A stretch of 64,000 bases of DNA from Allorhodoferax sp032337135 (lineage in GTDB: Bacteria; Pseudomonadota; Gammaproteobacteria; Burkholderiales; Burkholderiaceae_C), in NCBI RefSeq assembly GCF_032337135.1, contig NZ_JAVXZZ010000001.1, positions 496,001-560,000 of the forward strand, written 5' to 3'. Position numbers and translations under genes: made by a program. Position 1 is the stretch's first letter, and each line of letters starts with the position of its first letter. Of this stretch, positions 1 through 8,142 are shown in pieces. A model generated the notes under the pieces. That model made no database searches, was not told where the DNA came from, and saw nothing but the letters and a program-made list of their open reading frames with translations.

Positions 1-1160
1 TGCTCGACGACCCCGACCGGCACCGCTGTGCGGCCCTGGTGCGGCAACTGTGCCTGTACGGGCAGGCGCAACGCAGCGTGCGTGCCCTGATCAATGCCAA
101 TTCCTCGCTGCTGGCTGCCAAGGTGGCCGAACGCAGCTCGGAAACCGGTGAGCACTACATCACCCGCAACTGGGACGAATACAAGACCATGCTGCGCCAT
201 TCGGCCGGGGGCGGCGCGGTGCTCTCGCTGACCACCGCCATGAAGTTCGGGGTCATGGCGCTGGGGCTTTCGGCGTTCTGGTACGGGTTCTGGGCCGGGG
301 TGGCGTACGCGGTGAGCTTCGTGCTGATCCAGCTGCTGCATTTCACCGTAGCCACCAAACAGCCCGCCATGACAGCACCGGCCATGGCCGCCAAGCTGCG
401 CGACTTGCAAGGCCCGGCGGGATGGAACGAATTTGCCGACGAGGTCGAGCATCTGGTGCGCTCCCAGGTGGCCTCGGTCATCGGCAACCTGGCACTGGTG
501 GTGCCCTGCGCACTGGCCCTGTGCGTGGTCTGGGCGGTCGCCACGGGGGCAGCGCTGATCGGCGAGCAGGAGGCCCGCTACGTCCTGCACTCGCTGGACC
601 TGCGGGGCCCGACCGTGGTGTTTGCCGCGTTCACGGGCGTGCTGCTGTTTGCCAGCTCGATGATTGCGGGCTGGGTGGAGAACTGGTTTGTGCTGCACCG
701 GCTCGACAGCGCCATAGCCTACAGTCCGCGCATTACCGTGGCACTGGGTGCCGCGCGGGCACAGCGCTGGGCACGGTTCCTGCGCACCCATGTGTCCGGA
801 TTTGCTGCCAACATCTCGCTGGGGCTGATGCTCGGCATCGTGCCGGTGGTGCTGCAGTTCTTGGCCATCGGGCTCGATGTGCGCCACGTGACGCTGTCGG
901 CCGGGCAGTTGAGCATGGCCTTGGCCAGCCTGGGCACGGCAGCGCTGTACCAAGCTGAGTTCTGGTGGGCCGTGGCGGCACTGCCGCTGATTGGTGCGCT
1001 CAATATCGTATCGAGTTTTGTGCTGGCCTTCCGGGTCGCGCTGCGCGCCCACAACGTGGCCGTGAACGACCGCCGCGCGGTGTACCGCACCCTCGGCCAG
1101 CGCCTGCGCTACCAGCCGCTGCGCTTTTTCCTGCCGCCGAGGAATTCAGCCTCCCCCTGA
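1..1160 (+). CDS. Gcr-type site-specific recombinase family membrane protein, 5' truncated
   Basis: The frame is open to the left edge, so the N-terminus lies outside the window; the internal GTG at 39 is not the true start. About 385 residues remain. They contain several hydrophobic segments (for example around bases 235-345, 475-560, 610-680 and 820-880) and end in a basic tail. The sequence resembles the betaproteobacterial 'site-specific recombinase Gcr' family (COG4389). That name is historical: the protein looks like a polytopic inner-membrane protein, and I see no recombinase catalytic motif in this part. A strong terminator follows immediately. Confidence 0.7.
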   Translation, partial: LDDPDRHRCAALVRQLCLYGQAQRSVRALINANSSLLAAKVAERSSETGEHYITRNWDEYKTMLRHSAGGGAVLSLTTAMKFGVMALGLSAFWYGFWAGVAYAVSFVLIQLLHFTVATKQPAMTAPAMAAKLRDLQGPAGWNEFADEVEHLVRSQVASVIGNLALVVPCALALCVVWAVATGAALIGEQEARYVLHSLDLRGPTVVFAAFTGVLLFASSMIAGWVENWFVLHRLDSAIAYSPRITVALGAARAQRWARFLRTHVSGFAANISLGLMLGIVPVVLQFLAIGLDVRHVTLSAGQLSMALASLGTAALYQAEFWWAVAALPLIGALNIVSSFVLAFRVALRAHNVAVNDRRAVYRTLGQRLRYQPLRFFLPPRNSASP

Positions 1161-1164
1161 AAGC

Positions 1165-1192
1165 AAAAAACCGCTGCAGCGCAGCGGTTTTT
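1165..1192. terminator. bidirectional rho-independent terminator
   Basis: A perfect hairpin with arms AAAAACCGCTGC (1166-1177) and GCAGCGGTTTTT (1181-1192) and a 3-nt loop. It has A and T runs on both sides, so it can end both the Gcr-type gene on the plus strand and the cytochrome gene on the minus strand. Confidence 0.85.
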
Positions 1193-1216
1193 CATTTGGG
1201 GGCGAACCCGAGGTGC

Positions 1217-1879
1217 TTACTTGCGGATACGGTCACGCTGCACGGTCTGCAGCTGGCCGGGCAGGCTGCCCACGTAGTCGGCCAGCACCTTCAGTTCGGC
1301 ATTGGTGAACTGCTTGGCCACGCCCGACATGATGGGGTTGTTGCGGCCGATCAGGTTCACGCCTTCGGTCTTGTAGGCCTTGAGCGCGAAGTACAGGTAG
1401 TCGGAATGCTGGCCGGCGATCTTGGGGTAGGCCGGGTCCATGGGCTTGCTGAAGTTCTCGCCGTGGCAGGTGGTGCAGCCGCCCTTGGTGACCAGCTCCT
1501 GGGCTTTCTCGCTGCCGCCAGCGGCCTTTTCGGGGTCGGGCAGCAGGCGGCCGTTATTGGCGTAGTAGGCGGCCAGGTCGGCCATGTCCTGCTCGGTCAG
1601 GTTGGCTGCCACGCCGCGCATGCTGGGGTGCTTGCGCTCGCCGCTCTTGTAGGCCTTGAGGGCATTGACGATGTACTTGGCGCTCTGGCCGGAAATCTTG
1701 GGCACCTTGTGCACTTCGGGGAAGCCGGTGTGGTAGCCGGTGATGCCGTGGCAGCCTACACACAGCGCATTCTTCTTCTCGCCTGCATTGGGGTCACCCA
1801 CTTTGTCTTGGGCGAAGGCAGTCGTGGCGGTCACGGAAGCGACAAGGACCGTGCACAGGGAGAGAAGCAGTTTTTTCAT
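1217..1879 (-). CDS. periplasmic diheme c-type cytochrome, cytochrome c4 type
   Basis: A 220-aa protein with a Sec signal peptide (residues 1-23, ending TAFA) followed by two cytochrome c domains. The heme sites are CVGCH (C40, C43, H44) and CTTCH (C135, C138, H139). Each is followed by a distal Met, in HPSMRG and NPIMSG, suitable as the sixth iron ligand. Cytochrome c4 proteins carry electrons in the periplasm, typically from the bc1 complex to terminal oxidases. The gene is alone on the minus strand, convergent with the Gcr gene and divergent from the MoxR gene. The start follows a purine-rich site (TTGAGAGG-like on the plus strand). Confidence 0.9.
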   Translation of the reverse strand: MKKLLLSLCTVLVASVTATTAFAQDKVGDPNAGEKKNALCVGCHGITGYHTGFPEVHKVPKISGQSAKYIVNALKAYKSGERKHPSMRGVAANLTEQDMADLAAYYANNGRLLPDPEKAAGGSEKAQELVTKGGCTTCHGENFSKPMDPAYPKIAGQHSDYLYFALKAYKTEGVNLIGRNNPIMSGVAKQFTNAELKVLADYVGSLPGQLQTVQRDRIRK

Positions 1880-1947
1880 TTTGAGAGGACAATCAACCGG
1901 TTATTAAGATGGTTCAAGCCGCTTACCAACAGCTTTGGTTAAGAAAA

Positions 1948-1957
1948 CCATTATAGA
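1948..1957 (-). promoter_or_regulatory. possible -10 element for the cytochrome c4 gene
   Basis: On the minus strand the sequence reads CTATAATGG with TATAAT at 1955-1950, about 70 bp upstream of the cytochrome start. I see no convincing -35 box, so this is tentative. Confidence 0.3.
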
Positions 1958-2014
1958 GATCAGGCCTATTTTTTGTTTTTGAGGGGTTTCCCTCGCCCCA
2001 CAACCTGCACAGCT

Positions 2015-2869
2015 ATGAAATTTCACGGTACCCAGAACTACGTTGCCACCCAGGACCTGATGCTGTCCGTCAATGCATCGATCACGCTGCAGCGCCCGCT
2101 GCTGGTCAAGGGCGAACCCGGCACCGGCAAGACCATGCTGGCCGAGGAAGTGGCACAGGCACTGGACATGCCGCTGCTGCAGTGGCACATCAAGTCCACC
2201 ACCAAGGCGCAGCAGGGCCTGTACGAGTACGACGCGGTAAGCCGCCTGCGCGACTCCCAGCTCTCGGACCTGGACAGCGGTGAGCGCGTGAAGGACATCA
2301 ACAACTACATCGTCAAGGGCGTGCTGTGGCAGGCCTTCACCAGCGACAAGCCGGTGGCGCTGCTGATCGACGAGATCGACAAGGCCGACATCGAGTTCCC
2401 CAACGACCTGCTGCGCGAGCTCGACCGCATGGAGTTCTACTGCTACGAAACCCGTGAACTCATCAAGGCCAAACACCGCCCGCTGGTGTTCATCACCTCG
2501 AACAACGAGAAGGAACTGCCGGACGCCTTCTTGCGCCGCTGCTTCTTCCACTACATCAAGTTCCCCGATGCCACCACCATGCAGAGCATCGTGAACGTGC
2601 ACTTCCCCAATATCAAGCAGGAACTGCTGGCCGCGGCCATGAAGACCTTCTTCGACGTGCGCAACCTGCCGGGGCTGAAGAAGAAGCCTTCCACCAGCGA
2701 ACTGCTGGACTGGCTCAAGCTGCTGATGGCCGAGGACATCGGCCCCGAAGTGCTGCAGAGCAAGGACGACAAGATGGCCATCCCGCCGCTGGTGGGGGCG
2801 CTGCTCAAGAACGAGCAGGATGCCACGCTGTTCGAGAAGCTGATGTTCATGCAGAGCCGCAACCGCTGA
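2015..2869 (+). CDS. MoxR-family AAA+ ATPase
   Basis: A 284-aa AAA+ ATPase. Walker A is GEPGTGKT (near residue 35) and Walker B is LLIDEIDKAD (near residue 113), followed by an ITSNNEKELP sensor-1 type segment and LRRCFF, the arginine region. I chose ATG 2015 over the upstream in-frame start at 1973 because the conserved family sequence begins at MKFHGTQNY. MoxR ATPases usually act with von Willebrand A proteins as chaperone-like pairs that mature or insert cofactors into other proteins. The VWA partner is three genes downstream at 3712-4926, so this is very likely one operon. Its client is unknown. Confidence 0.88.
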   Translation: MKFHGTQNYVATQDLMLSVNASITLQRPLLVKGEPGTGKTMLAEEVAQALDMPLLQWHIKSTTKAQQGLYEYDAVSRLRDSQLSDLDSGERVKDINNYIVKGVLWQAFTSDKPVALLIDEIDKADIEFPNDLLRELDRMEFYCYETRELIKAKHRPLVFITSNNEKELPDAFLRRCFFHYIKFPDATTMQSIVNVHFPNIKQELLAAAMKTFFDVRNLPGLKKKPSTSELLDWLKLLMAEDIGPEVLQSKDDKMAIPPLVGALLKNEQDATLFEKLMFMQSRNR

Positions 2870-2884
2870 CCAGGACTGCGCACC

Positions 2885-3106
2885 ATGGCAAACAAGTTGT
2901 TGGTGGAAGGGCTGTCGGACGCCGTTGGCTTTGTGGGCGGGGCCCTGCTGGGCTTCTGGGGCGGGCAATTGCTGGGCTGGAGCGTCTTTGCCCCGGGCTA
3001 TGGCACGGCGTCGATTGGCGGCATCGTGCTGGTGGGCCTGGGTGGCGGGCTGGGGCTTCAAGTGGCCCGGCGCTGGCGCGCGGCACAAGGCGACAAGAAG
3101 GACTGA
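2885..3106 (+). CDS. small glycine-rich membrane protein of unknown function
   Basis: A 73-aa protein starting 15 bp after the MoxR stop. It has two hydrophobic, glycine-rich stretches (residues about 12-32 and 40-58, with GGALLGFWGGQLLG and GGIVLVGLGGGLGL) and a basic, charged C-terminus. The glycine repeats suggest two close-packed membrane helices. I recognise no family. Its place inside the MoxR-VWA operon, with 1 bp between its stop and the next ATG, supports it being a real gene. Confidence 0.65.
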   Translation: MANKLLVEGLSDAVGFVGGALLGFWGGQLLGWSVFAPGYGTASIGGIVLVGLGGGLGLQVARRWRAAQGDKKD

Positions 3107-3107
3107 C

Positions 3108-3701
3108 ATGGCATTCGTAGAACCGGTGATCCTGCGCGACCGTGGCGTGGCGCTCGTCCCCTTGGCCTTGGAACACGAGGAAGGGCTGAAAGCCGCTGCC
3201 GCCGACGGCGCGCTGTGGAACCTGCGCATCACCTCGGTGCCCGAACCGGAGGCCACCCGCAAATACATCGAAGACGCGCTGGCCATGCGCGAAGCCGGCA
3301 ACCGCTTTGCCTTTGCCGTGACCGATGAGGCCAGCGGCAAGGTGCTGGGCTGCACCAGCTACCACGACATCGTGCCGGCGCTGCAGCGCGTGGAGATCGG
3401 CTGGACCTGGTATGCCCAGAGCGTGCAACGCAGCCATGTGAACACCACCTGCAAACTGCTGCTCATGACCCATGCGTTCGAGACCCTGCAGTGTGCGGTG
3501 GTGGGCTGGCGAACCGACAACTTCAATTTCAAGTCGCAAGCCGCCATCGAACGCCTGGGCGCCAAGAAGGACGGCGTCATCCGCCACCACGCCCTGCGCC
3601 GCGACGGCACCGTGCGCGATACGGTGATGTACAGCATGCGCGCTGGCGAATGGCCCGAGGCGAAGGCCCAGCTGCTGTACCTGCTGAACAAGCCCCGCTG
3701 A
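3108..3701 (+). CDS. GNAT-family N-acetyltransferase, RimJ/RimL-like
   Basis: A 197-aa protein. The ATG at 3108 is one base after the stop of the 73-aa gene, which favours this start over earlier in-frame codons. The fold signature is that of RimJ/RimL-type acetyltransferases: an N-terminal ligand strand (VILRDRGVALVPL), the central VEIGWTWYAQSVQRSHVN segment where the acetyl-CoA loop lies, and the late NFKSQAAIERLGAKKDG region typical of the RimJ group. These enzymes transfer acetyl groups from acetyl-CoA to protein N-termini or small amines. The substrate here is not predictable. It is part of the MoxR-VWA operon. Confidence 0.8.
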   Translation: MAFVEPVILRDRGVALVPLALEHEEGLKAAAADGALWNLRITSVPEPEATRKYIEDALAMREAGNRFAFAVTDEASGKVLGCTSYHDIVPALQRVEIGWTWYAQSVQRSHVNTTCKLLLMTHAFETLQCAVVGWRTDNFNFKSQAAIERLGAKKDGVIRHHALRRDGTVRDTVMYSMRAGEWPEAKAQLLYLLNKPR

Positions 3702-3711
3702 GAACCCTGCC

Positions 3712-4926
3712 ATGCTGCTCGACTTCTTCTACACCCTGCGCTCCGCCAAGGTACCTGTGTCGGTGCGGGAATACCTGACCCTGCTCGAAGCCCTGAACAA
3801 GGGCGTGGTCGGCCCCAAGACGCCGCAGCCGGATGCCGACAACGAGCCTTCGGGCTACAAGATCGACGACTTCTACTACCTGGCCCGCACCGCGCTGGTG
3901 AAGGACGAGAAGCACTTCGACAAGTTCGACCGCGCCTTTGCCGCCTACTTCAAGGGCGTGGAGATGATCGTCGACATCCAGAAGGAGATTCCCGAAGACT
4001 GGCTGCGCAAGAACCTGGAAAAGGTGCTGAGCCCCGAAGAGCTGGCCAAGCTGGAAAAGATGGGCTGGGACGAGCTGATGAAGACACTCAAGGAGCGTCT
4101 CGAGGAACAGAAAGAGCGCCACGAGGGTGGCAACAAGTGGATCGGCACCGGCGGCACCAGCCCCTTTGGGGCCTACGGCCAGAACCCGCAAGGCGTGCGC
4201 ATCGGCCAGGACAAGGGGCGCAACAAGAGCGCCGTGAAGGTGTGGGACCAGCGCGCCTACCGCGACTACGACGACAGCCAGGAGCTGGGCACACGCAACA
4301 TCAAGGTGGCACTGCGCCGCCTGCGCAAGTTCGCACGCGAAGGCAACGAACTGGAGCTGGACCTGGACGACACCATCCGCTCCACTGCGGCCAACGCGGG
4401 CTTCCTGGACATCAAGATGATTCCGGAGCGCCACAACAACGTGAAGGTGCTGCTGCTGATGGACGTGGGCGGCACCATGGACGAGCATATCCAGCGAGTG
4501 GAAGAACTGTTCAGCGCCACCAAGAGCGAGTTCAAGCACCTGGAGTTCTACTACTTCCACAACTGCGTGTACGACTTCGTGTGGAAGAACAACCGCCGGC
4601 GCTTTGCCGAGAAGTTCGACACCTGGGACATCATCCGCAAGTACAACAAGGACTACAAGCTGATCTTCGTGGGTGACGCCACCATGAGCCCCTACGAGAT
4701 CCTGCAGCCTGGCGGAAGCGTGGAGTACAACAACGAGGAAGCGGGGGCCGAGTGGCTGCAGCGCCTGACCCACGCCTTCCCCAAGTACGCCTGGATCAAC
4801 CCCGAACCGCAGGGCGTGTGGCAGTACCGCCAGAGCATCAGCATCATCCAGCAGATCATGTCCAACCGCATGTACCCGCTCACCATCAAGGGCCTTGAAG
4901 AAGGCATGCGCCAGCTGACCAAATAG
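3712..4926 (+). CDS. VWA domain (CoxE-like) protein, partner of the MoxR ATPase
   Basis: A 404-aa protein. The N-terminal half is helical and charged (residues about 1-220). The C-terminal half is a von Willebrand A domain beginning near residue 240 at VKVLLLMDVGGTMDEH. The metal-ion-dependent adhesion site reads DxGGT rather than the canonical DxSxS, followed by later acidic positions such as FVGDATMSPYE. MoxR ATPases and CoxE/VWA proteins form paired maturation complexes in many bacteria, and this pair sits in one operon with a GNAT enzyme and a small membrane protein. It starts 10 bp after the GNAT gene. Confidence 0.82.
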   Translation: MLLDFFYTLRSAKVPVSVREYLTLLEALNKGVVGPKTPQPDADNEPSGYKIDDFYYLARTALVKDEKHFDKFDRAFAAYFKGVEMIVDIQKEIPEDWLRKNLEKVLSPEELAKLEKMGWDELMKTLKERLEEQKERHEGGNKWIGTGGTSPFGAYGQNPQGVRIGQDKGRNKSAVKVWDQRAYRDYDDSQELGTRNIKVALRRLRKFAREGNELELDLDDTIRSTAANAGFLDIKMIPERHNNVKVLLLMDVGGTMDEHIQRVEELFSATKSEFKHLEFYYFHNCVYDFVWKNNRRRFAEKFDTWDIIRKYNKDYKLIFVGDATMSPYEILQPGGSVEYNNEEAGAEWLQRLTHAFPKYAWINPEPQGVWQYRQSISIIQQIMSNRMYPLTIKGLEEGMRQLTK

Positions 4927-4981
4927 GGCGCGTTCGCCCCATTGGGCGGAGGATGTGTTCCGAGAAACACCGCATGCTCCA

Positions 4982-5011
4982 TTGACGGGCTCGTGCGCAT
5001 GCAGACATACT
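4982..5011 (+). promoter_or_regulatory. possible sigma-70 promoter for the solute-binding protein gene
   Basis: TTGACG at 4982-4987 and CATACT at 5006-5011, with an 18-bp spacer, lie about 50 bp upstream of the GTG start at 5064. The -10 element matches four of six consensus bases. Confidence 0.35.
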
Positions 5012-5063
5012 TGGCCATCCTGCGCGGGCCGCCAGTGGCCCCTTGTTTCCGGAAAGGAATACG

Positions 5064-5819
5064 GTGAGACGCATTTGGCGAACCCCTGTCGTACCCACGC
5101 TGGCGTGGTTGCTGGCTTGCCTGCTCCTCAGTGCACAGGTGAATGCGGCAGAGCGGCGGCTGGTTGTCGTCGGAGTGCATGAGTCCTACCCCTGGTCGTA
5201 CAGCGGCGCAGGCAACGTGATTCGGGGGATTGAGCACGACATCATTGCCGCAGCCTTCGAATCGCAGAACATCGACGTGCAGTTCCAGTCCATGAGCTAC
5301 AGCCGTCTGTTGACCGAGTTTCAGGGCAAGCGCCTGGATTTCGCCAGCCCGGTGGCCATTGACGTTCCGGGGGCGTTCTTCACTGAGAAATACCTTCCCT
5401 TCCATGACGTGGCGGTGACACTCAAGTCACGCGGAATTGCCATCGACCGGGTATCCGACCTGTCCAACAAAACCGTCATTGCCTACCAGGAAGCCACCAA
5501 GGTCTTGGGTGCCGAATACAGCGCCGCTGTGTCCACCAGCCGCTACACCGAGATGGCCAACCGCGGTGAGCAGATCCGGCTGTTGTTTGACCAGCGCGTT
5601 GACGTGGTGGTTGGCGAATCCCGATTATCCCAGTGCCTTGCCGAAGTGCTTTTCGGGCGCGACCAGTTGACGCGGCACACCGTGTTCCCCCAAGTATCCT
5701 ACGGCGGTGCCACCTGGGATAGGAAGCTGCTGGACCAGTTCCAGGCTGGACTCAAGGCCATCCGGCTGACTGGCCAGTACCAGAGGATCTTGAGTCGCCC
5801 TTGCCCCCCGCTGCAGTAG
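5064..5819 (+). CDS. periplasmic solute-binding protein, family 3 type
   Basis: A 251-aa protein from a GTG start, chosen because GGAAAGGAA sits 5-13 bases upstream and because it gives a proper signal peptide (VRRIWRTP, hydrophobic core LAWLLACLLLSAQ, cleavage after VNA). The mature part has the two-lobed family 3 layout: an N-lobe with the VGVHESYPWSY ligand segment, then LDFASPVAIDVPG, the hinge near LSNKTVIAYQ, and DQRVDVVVGES in the C-lobe. Such proteins bind amino acids or similar small molecules. No permease or ATPase gene is adjacent, so it may be an orphan receptor. Length is normal for the family. Confidence 0.75.
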   Translation: MRRIWRTPVVPTLAWLLACLLLSAQVNAAERRLVVVGVHESYPWSYSGAGNVIRGIEHDIIAAAFESQNIDVQFQSMSYSRLLTEFQGKRLDFASPVAIDVPGAFFTEKYLPFHDVAVTLKSRGIAIDRVSDLSNKTVIAYQEATKVLGAEYSAAVSTSRYTEMANRGEQIRLLFDQRVDVVVGESRLSQCLAEVLFGRDQLTRHTVFPQVSYGGATWDRKLLDQFQAGLKAIRLTGQYQRILSRPCPPLQ

Positions 5820-5895
5820 GCACGCCCCTTCCATTGGCCCGCGCGCTGCCGCTCGCGGCGCCTTGGTAGCCACCGCGTACAATCGCGGCCCGGTT

Positions 5896-5970
5896 GTCCC
5901 CGTAGTTCAATGGATAGAACGGCCCCCTCCTAAGGGGCAGATACAGGTTCGATTCCTGTCGGGGGCACCA
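5896..5970 (+). tRNA. tRNA-Arg (anticodon CCT), attachment site of island 1
   Basis: A complete cloverleaf. The acceptor stem GTCCCCG pairs with CGGGGGC, the D-arm is GTTC/GAAC, the anticodon stem is GCCCC/GGGGC with loop CTCCTAA (anticodon CCT, decoding AGG), and the T-arm is ACAGG/CCTGT. CCA is encoded at 5968-5970. The last 18 bases are repeated at 12231-12248 and form the left junction of the integrated island. A TACAAT -10-like box lies at 5878-5883. Confidence 0.95.
5953..5970 (+). repeat. attL core of island 1
   Basis: TTCCTGTCGGGGGCACCA at the 3' end of tRNA-Arg, identical over 18 bp to 12231-12248. Confidence 0.88.
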
Positions 5971-6029
5971 CGGAATCGGCCGGAAACCCGCATGGATACT
6001 GGGTTTCGGCTGGATGAGGGGCGGTCATC

Positions 6030-6050
6030 CGTGGTAATTTTCGTGGTAAC
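6030..6050 (+). repeat. left arm-type repeat pair of island 1
   Basis: Two direct copies of CGTGGTAA (6030-6037 and 6042-6049), 12 bp apart, just before the integrase ATG. The 21-bp block differs by only one base from a block at the right end (12142-12162). The spacing and the presence at both ends suggest integrase arm-binding sites. Overlap with the integrase leader would also allow autoregulation. Confidence 0.6.
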
Positions 6051-6055
6051 GCCCC

Positions 6056-7411
6056 ATGCAAGTGACCCTCGGCCCTCTGACCTTGACGCTCAAGTACACA
6101 GTTGTTCGAAAAGACACCGGAAGCATCGTCTACCAGCGCCCTGTCCCCAAGGCCCTACAGCAGCACTACTCCGGCAAACTCATCAAGAAAGACCTCGGCA
6201 CCAAGGACTGGGCAGTGGCAGCCCCGCAAGTGCTGAAGTTGACCAAGCAACACACTGCAGAGTTCGCTGCCCTGCTCAATGATTCAGATGTCACTCCCGC
6301 TGCAGTTCGTGCTCGGGCTGCCTTACTGTTGAAGAAGCACGGAGTCCCCGAGGGGGACACAACCTCCCCCGCTGCAGACTCACTGCTGAACCAGTTTGAA
6401 GACCTGCTCGAAGCCTACGCAAGGGGCGACGAGTACAAGTACAGGGACGCGATCCCCTCCGATTACCTCTCACCTGTCCAGCAGGAAGCCTTGAGAATGA
6501 TGCAGGGGAAGAAGCCTCTACCGCTACTCTCTGACGCTCTGGAACTGTATCTAGAAAACCACGACAACGGCGACAGTGCCAAGTTCGTGGCCTACACCCG
6601 TGCCCGTTTTGACGAGTTGGTTGCGTTCAAGGGAGACATTCCCCTAAGCACCTTCACCAAGGACGAGGCACAGGGATACGCGGACATGATGCTTGCTCGG
6701 GGTGTCAAGACCACCACAGTCATCCGCTACATCCGCACTCTGTCGGCCATTCTGAACCACTGGAAGAAACACAATGAGAGCGGCTATGAGAACCCGTTCC
6801 CCCTGGTGGTCATCCGTAGGGCTGGCAAGGACCAGAAGAAGCGTGTCCCGTTCTCCGAGCCAGCCCTGAAAGACCTGTACTCCCAGTGCCGCTCAGTTGA
6901 CGACCCTCTCCGCTGGGTGTCTGCGTTGATGATTGACACCGGAGCGCGTCTAGCCGAGGTCGTGGGTCTTGCACTGACCGACATTCGCATAGATGACGCT
7001 GTACCCCATTTGGTCATCCAGCCCCACCCATGGAGACCACTGAACAAGAGCGCGGAGAGCACCCGTAAGGTGCCGCTTGTCGGTGCCTCGCTGTGGGCAG
7101 CCCAGCGGGTGGTAGAGACCGCAGGACCTGGGCAAGTGTTCGCTTTCCCTCGCTACACCACCCAGGCCACATGCAAGGCGGATTCCGTATCGGCTTCCCT
7201 GAACAAGTGGATGAAGGCCCGAGGCATCAACCATGTGAACCATGAGTTGCGGCACACCATCGCTGACCGCCTCCGCAATGCAGGATGCCCCTTAGAGATT
7301 CGCTATGCAATCGAGGGGCATGCCTTGGGGGGCGCGGGGGCTGGCTATGGGTTTGGCCATGGTCTTCCAATCATGCATGAGTGGTTGCTGAGGGTGGCGC
7401 TGCACGACTGA
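6056..7411 (+). CDS. tyrosine recombinase (integrase) of island 1
   Basis: A 451-aa phage-type integrase. The N-terminal part (residues about 10-60, YTVVRKDTGSIVYQRPVPKA) looks like the DUF6538-type arm-binding region. The core-binding domain spans about 155-245 and the catalytic domain about 265-450. Catalytic residues visible are R298 (TGARLAEV), H396 and R399 (HELRH), H422 (GHALGG) and the nucleophile Y431 in GYGFGHG. The gene starts 85 bp after the tRNA, the standard layout for a tRNA-targeted element, with paired CGTGGTAA repeats immediately upstream. No clear Shine-Dalgarno site precedes the ATG. The protein appears complete and probably active. Confidence 0.9.
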   Translation: MQVTLGPLTLTLKYTVVRKDTGSIVYQRPVPKALQQHYSGKLIKKDLGTKDWAVAAPQVLKLTKQHTAEFAALLNDSDVTPAAVRARAALLLKKHGVPEGDTTSPAADSLLNQFEDLLEAYARGDEYKYRDAIPSDYLSPVQQEALRMMQGKKPLPLLSDALELYLENHDNGDSAKFVAYTRARFDELVAFKGDIPLSTFTKDEAQGYADMMLARGVKTTTVIRYIRTLSAILNHWKKHNESGYENPFPLVVIRRAGKDQKKRVPFSEPALKDLYSQCRSVDDPLRWVSALMIDTGARLAEVVGLALTDIRIDDAVPHLVIQPHPWRPLNKSAESTRKVPLVGASLWAAQRVVETAGPGQVFAFPRYTTQATCKADSVSASLNKWMKARGINHVNHELRHTIADRLRNAGCPLEIRYAIEGHALGGAGAGYGFGHGLPIMHEWLLRVALHD

Positions 7412-7508
7412 CTGCTCTAGGCTGCAAGCGGACGTTTTGCGCGCTCTAAAGCAGACTCACCACCTTGAGTTGACGTTGCTAGTCCGTTTCACGCGCGGGG
7501 TTAACAGA

Positions 7509-7970
7509 TCATTTTCGCGCTGGGCAGCCATTGCAGTCCTGCGCAAGATGCCACCGTAGATGACGAATACGCTCCTCGGTGAATTCAATCATGCAGGAGT
7601 GATAGGCATATGGCTGAAGGCTACCTTGTCCCAACTGCATGACGTCATCTGAACATTCAGCATCGCGGTACTTCAGCCAAGCACGCTGCGATGCGCGTAT
7701 GCCACGAGCATCCTCGAGAACTGAAGTCAACTCCATGTACAGAGAATTTAGGCGACGGTCGACTTTACGATACTCAATCGCCATGCATTGATTCATCTCG
7801 CTCTGGCCGCCAGCCGAGCAAATCGCCTTCTGCTTCTCAGCAAAAATGAAGTCGCCCTCACGCGACATCGCAGACTGCGAAATGGCAGCTAACGCGAGCA
7901 ACACCAGCAAACAGCGAATAAGTCGATGCGAGCGCATAGTTAGTTGACGAACAATGATTGGAAGAGTCAT
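7509..7970 (-). CDS. secreted LprI-like (DUF1311) protein
   Basis: A 153-aa protein. I chose the ATG at 7970 because AGGA lies 5 bases upstream of it; a second ATG at 7937 would give a shorter signal peptide. Residues 12-34 form a signal peptide (RLIRCLLVLLALAAISQSA). The mature part has the pattern of the LprI N-terminal family: an EMNQCMAIEYRKVDRRLNSLY segment, then RASQRAWLKYRDAEC and a final pair of cysteines. Members of this family include a lysozyme inhibitor and many uncharacterised periplasmic proteins. It lies inside the tRNA-Arg island on the strand opposite the integrase. Confidence 0.7.
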   Translation of the reverse strand: MTLPIIVRQLTMRSHRLIRCLLVLLALAAISQSAMSREGDFIFAEKQKAICSAGGQSEMNQCMAIEYRKVDRRLNSLYMELTSVLEDARGIRASQRAWLKYRDAECSDDVMQLGQGSLQPYAYHSCMIEFTEERIRHLRWHLAQDCNGCPARK

Positions 7971-8142
7971 AGAAATCCTACCGAGCTGGACAATGTCGCT
8001 CAATGTCAGCTCCCGCCCCAATTCTGCCGTTCCCACTCTTACCTGCCCATCCCCCAATCGGGTGAATCTGCACCCCACAGGCCAAGGGTGTCACTACATC
8101 CGCCTATGCAATTGCACACCTATAGCAGTGCATAGCTGGTGG

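Noticed and set aside
1904..3355. 483-aa open frame on the minus strand
   Set aside because: Antisense to MoxR, the small membrane protein and the GNAT gene; Gln/His-rich shadow.
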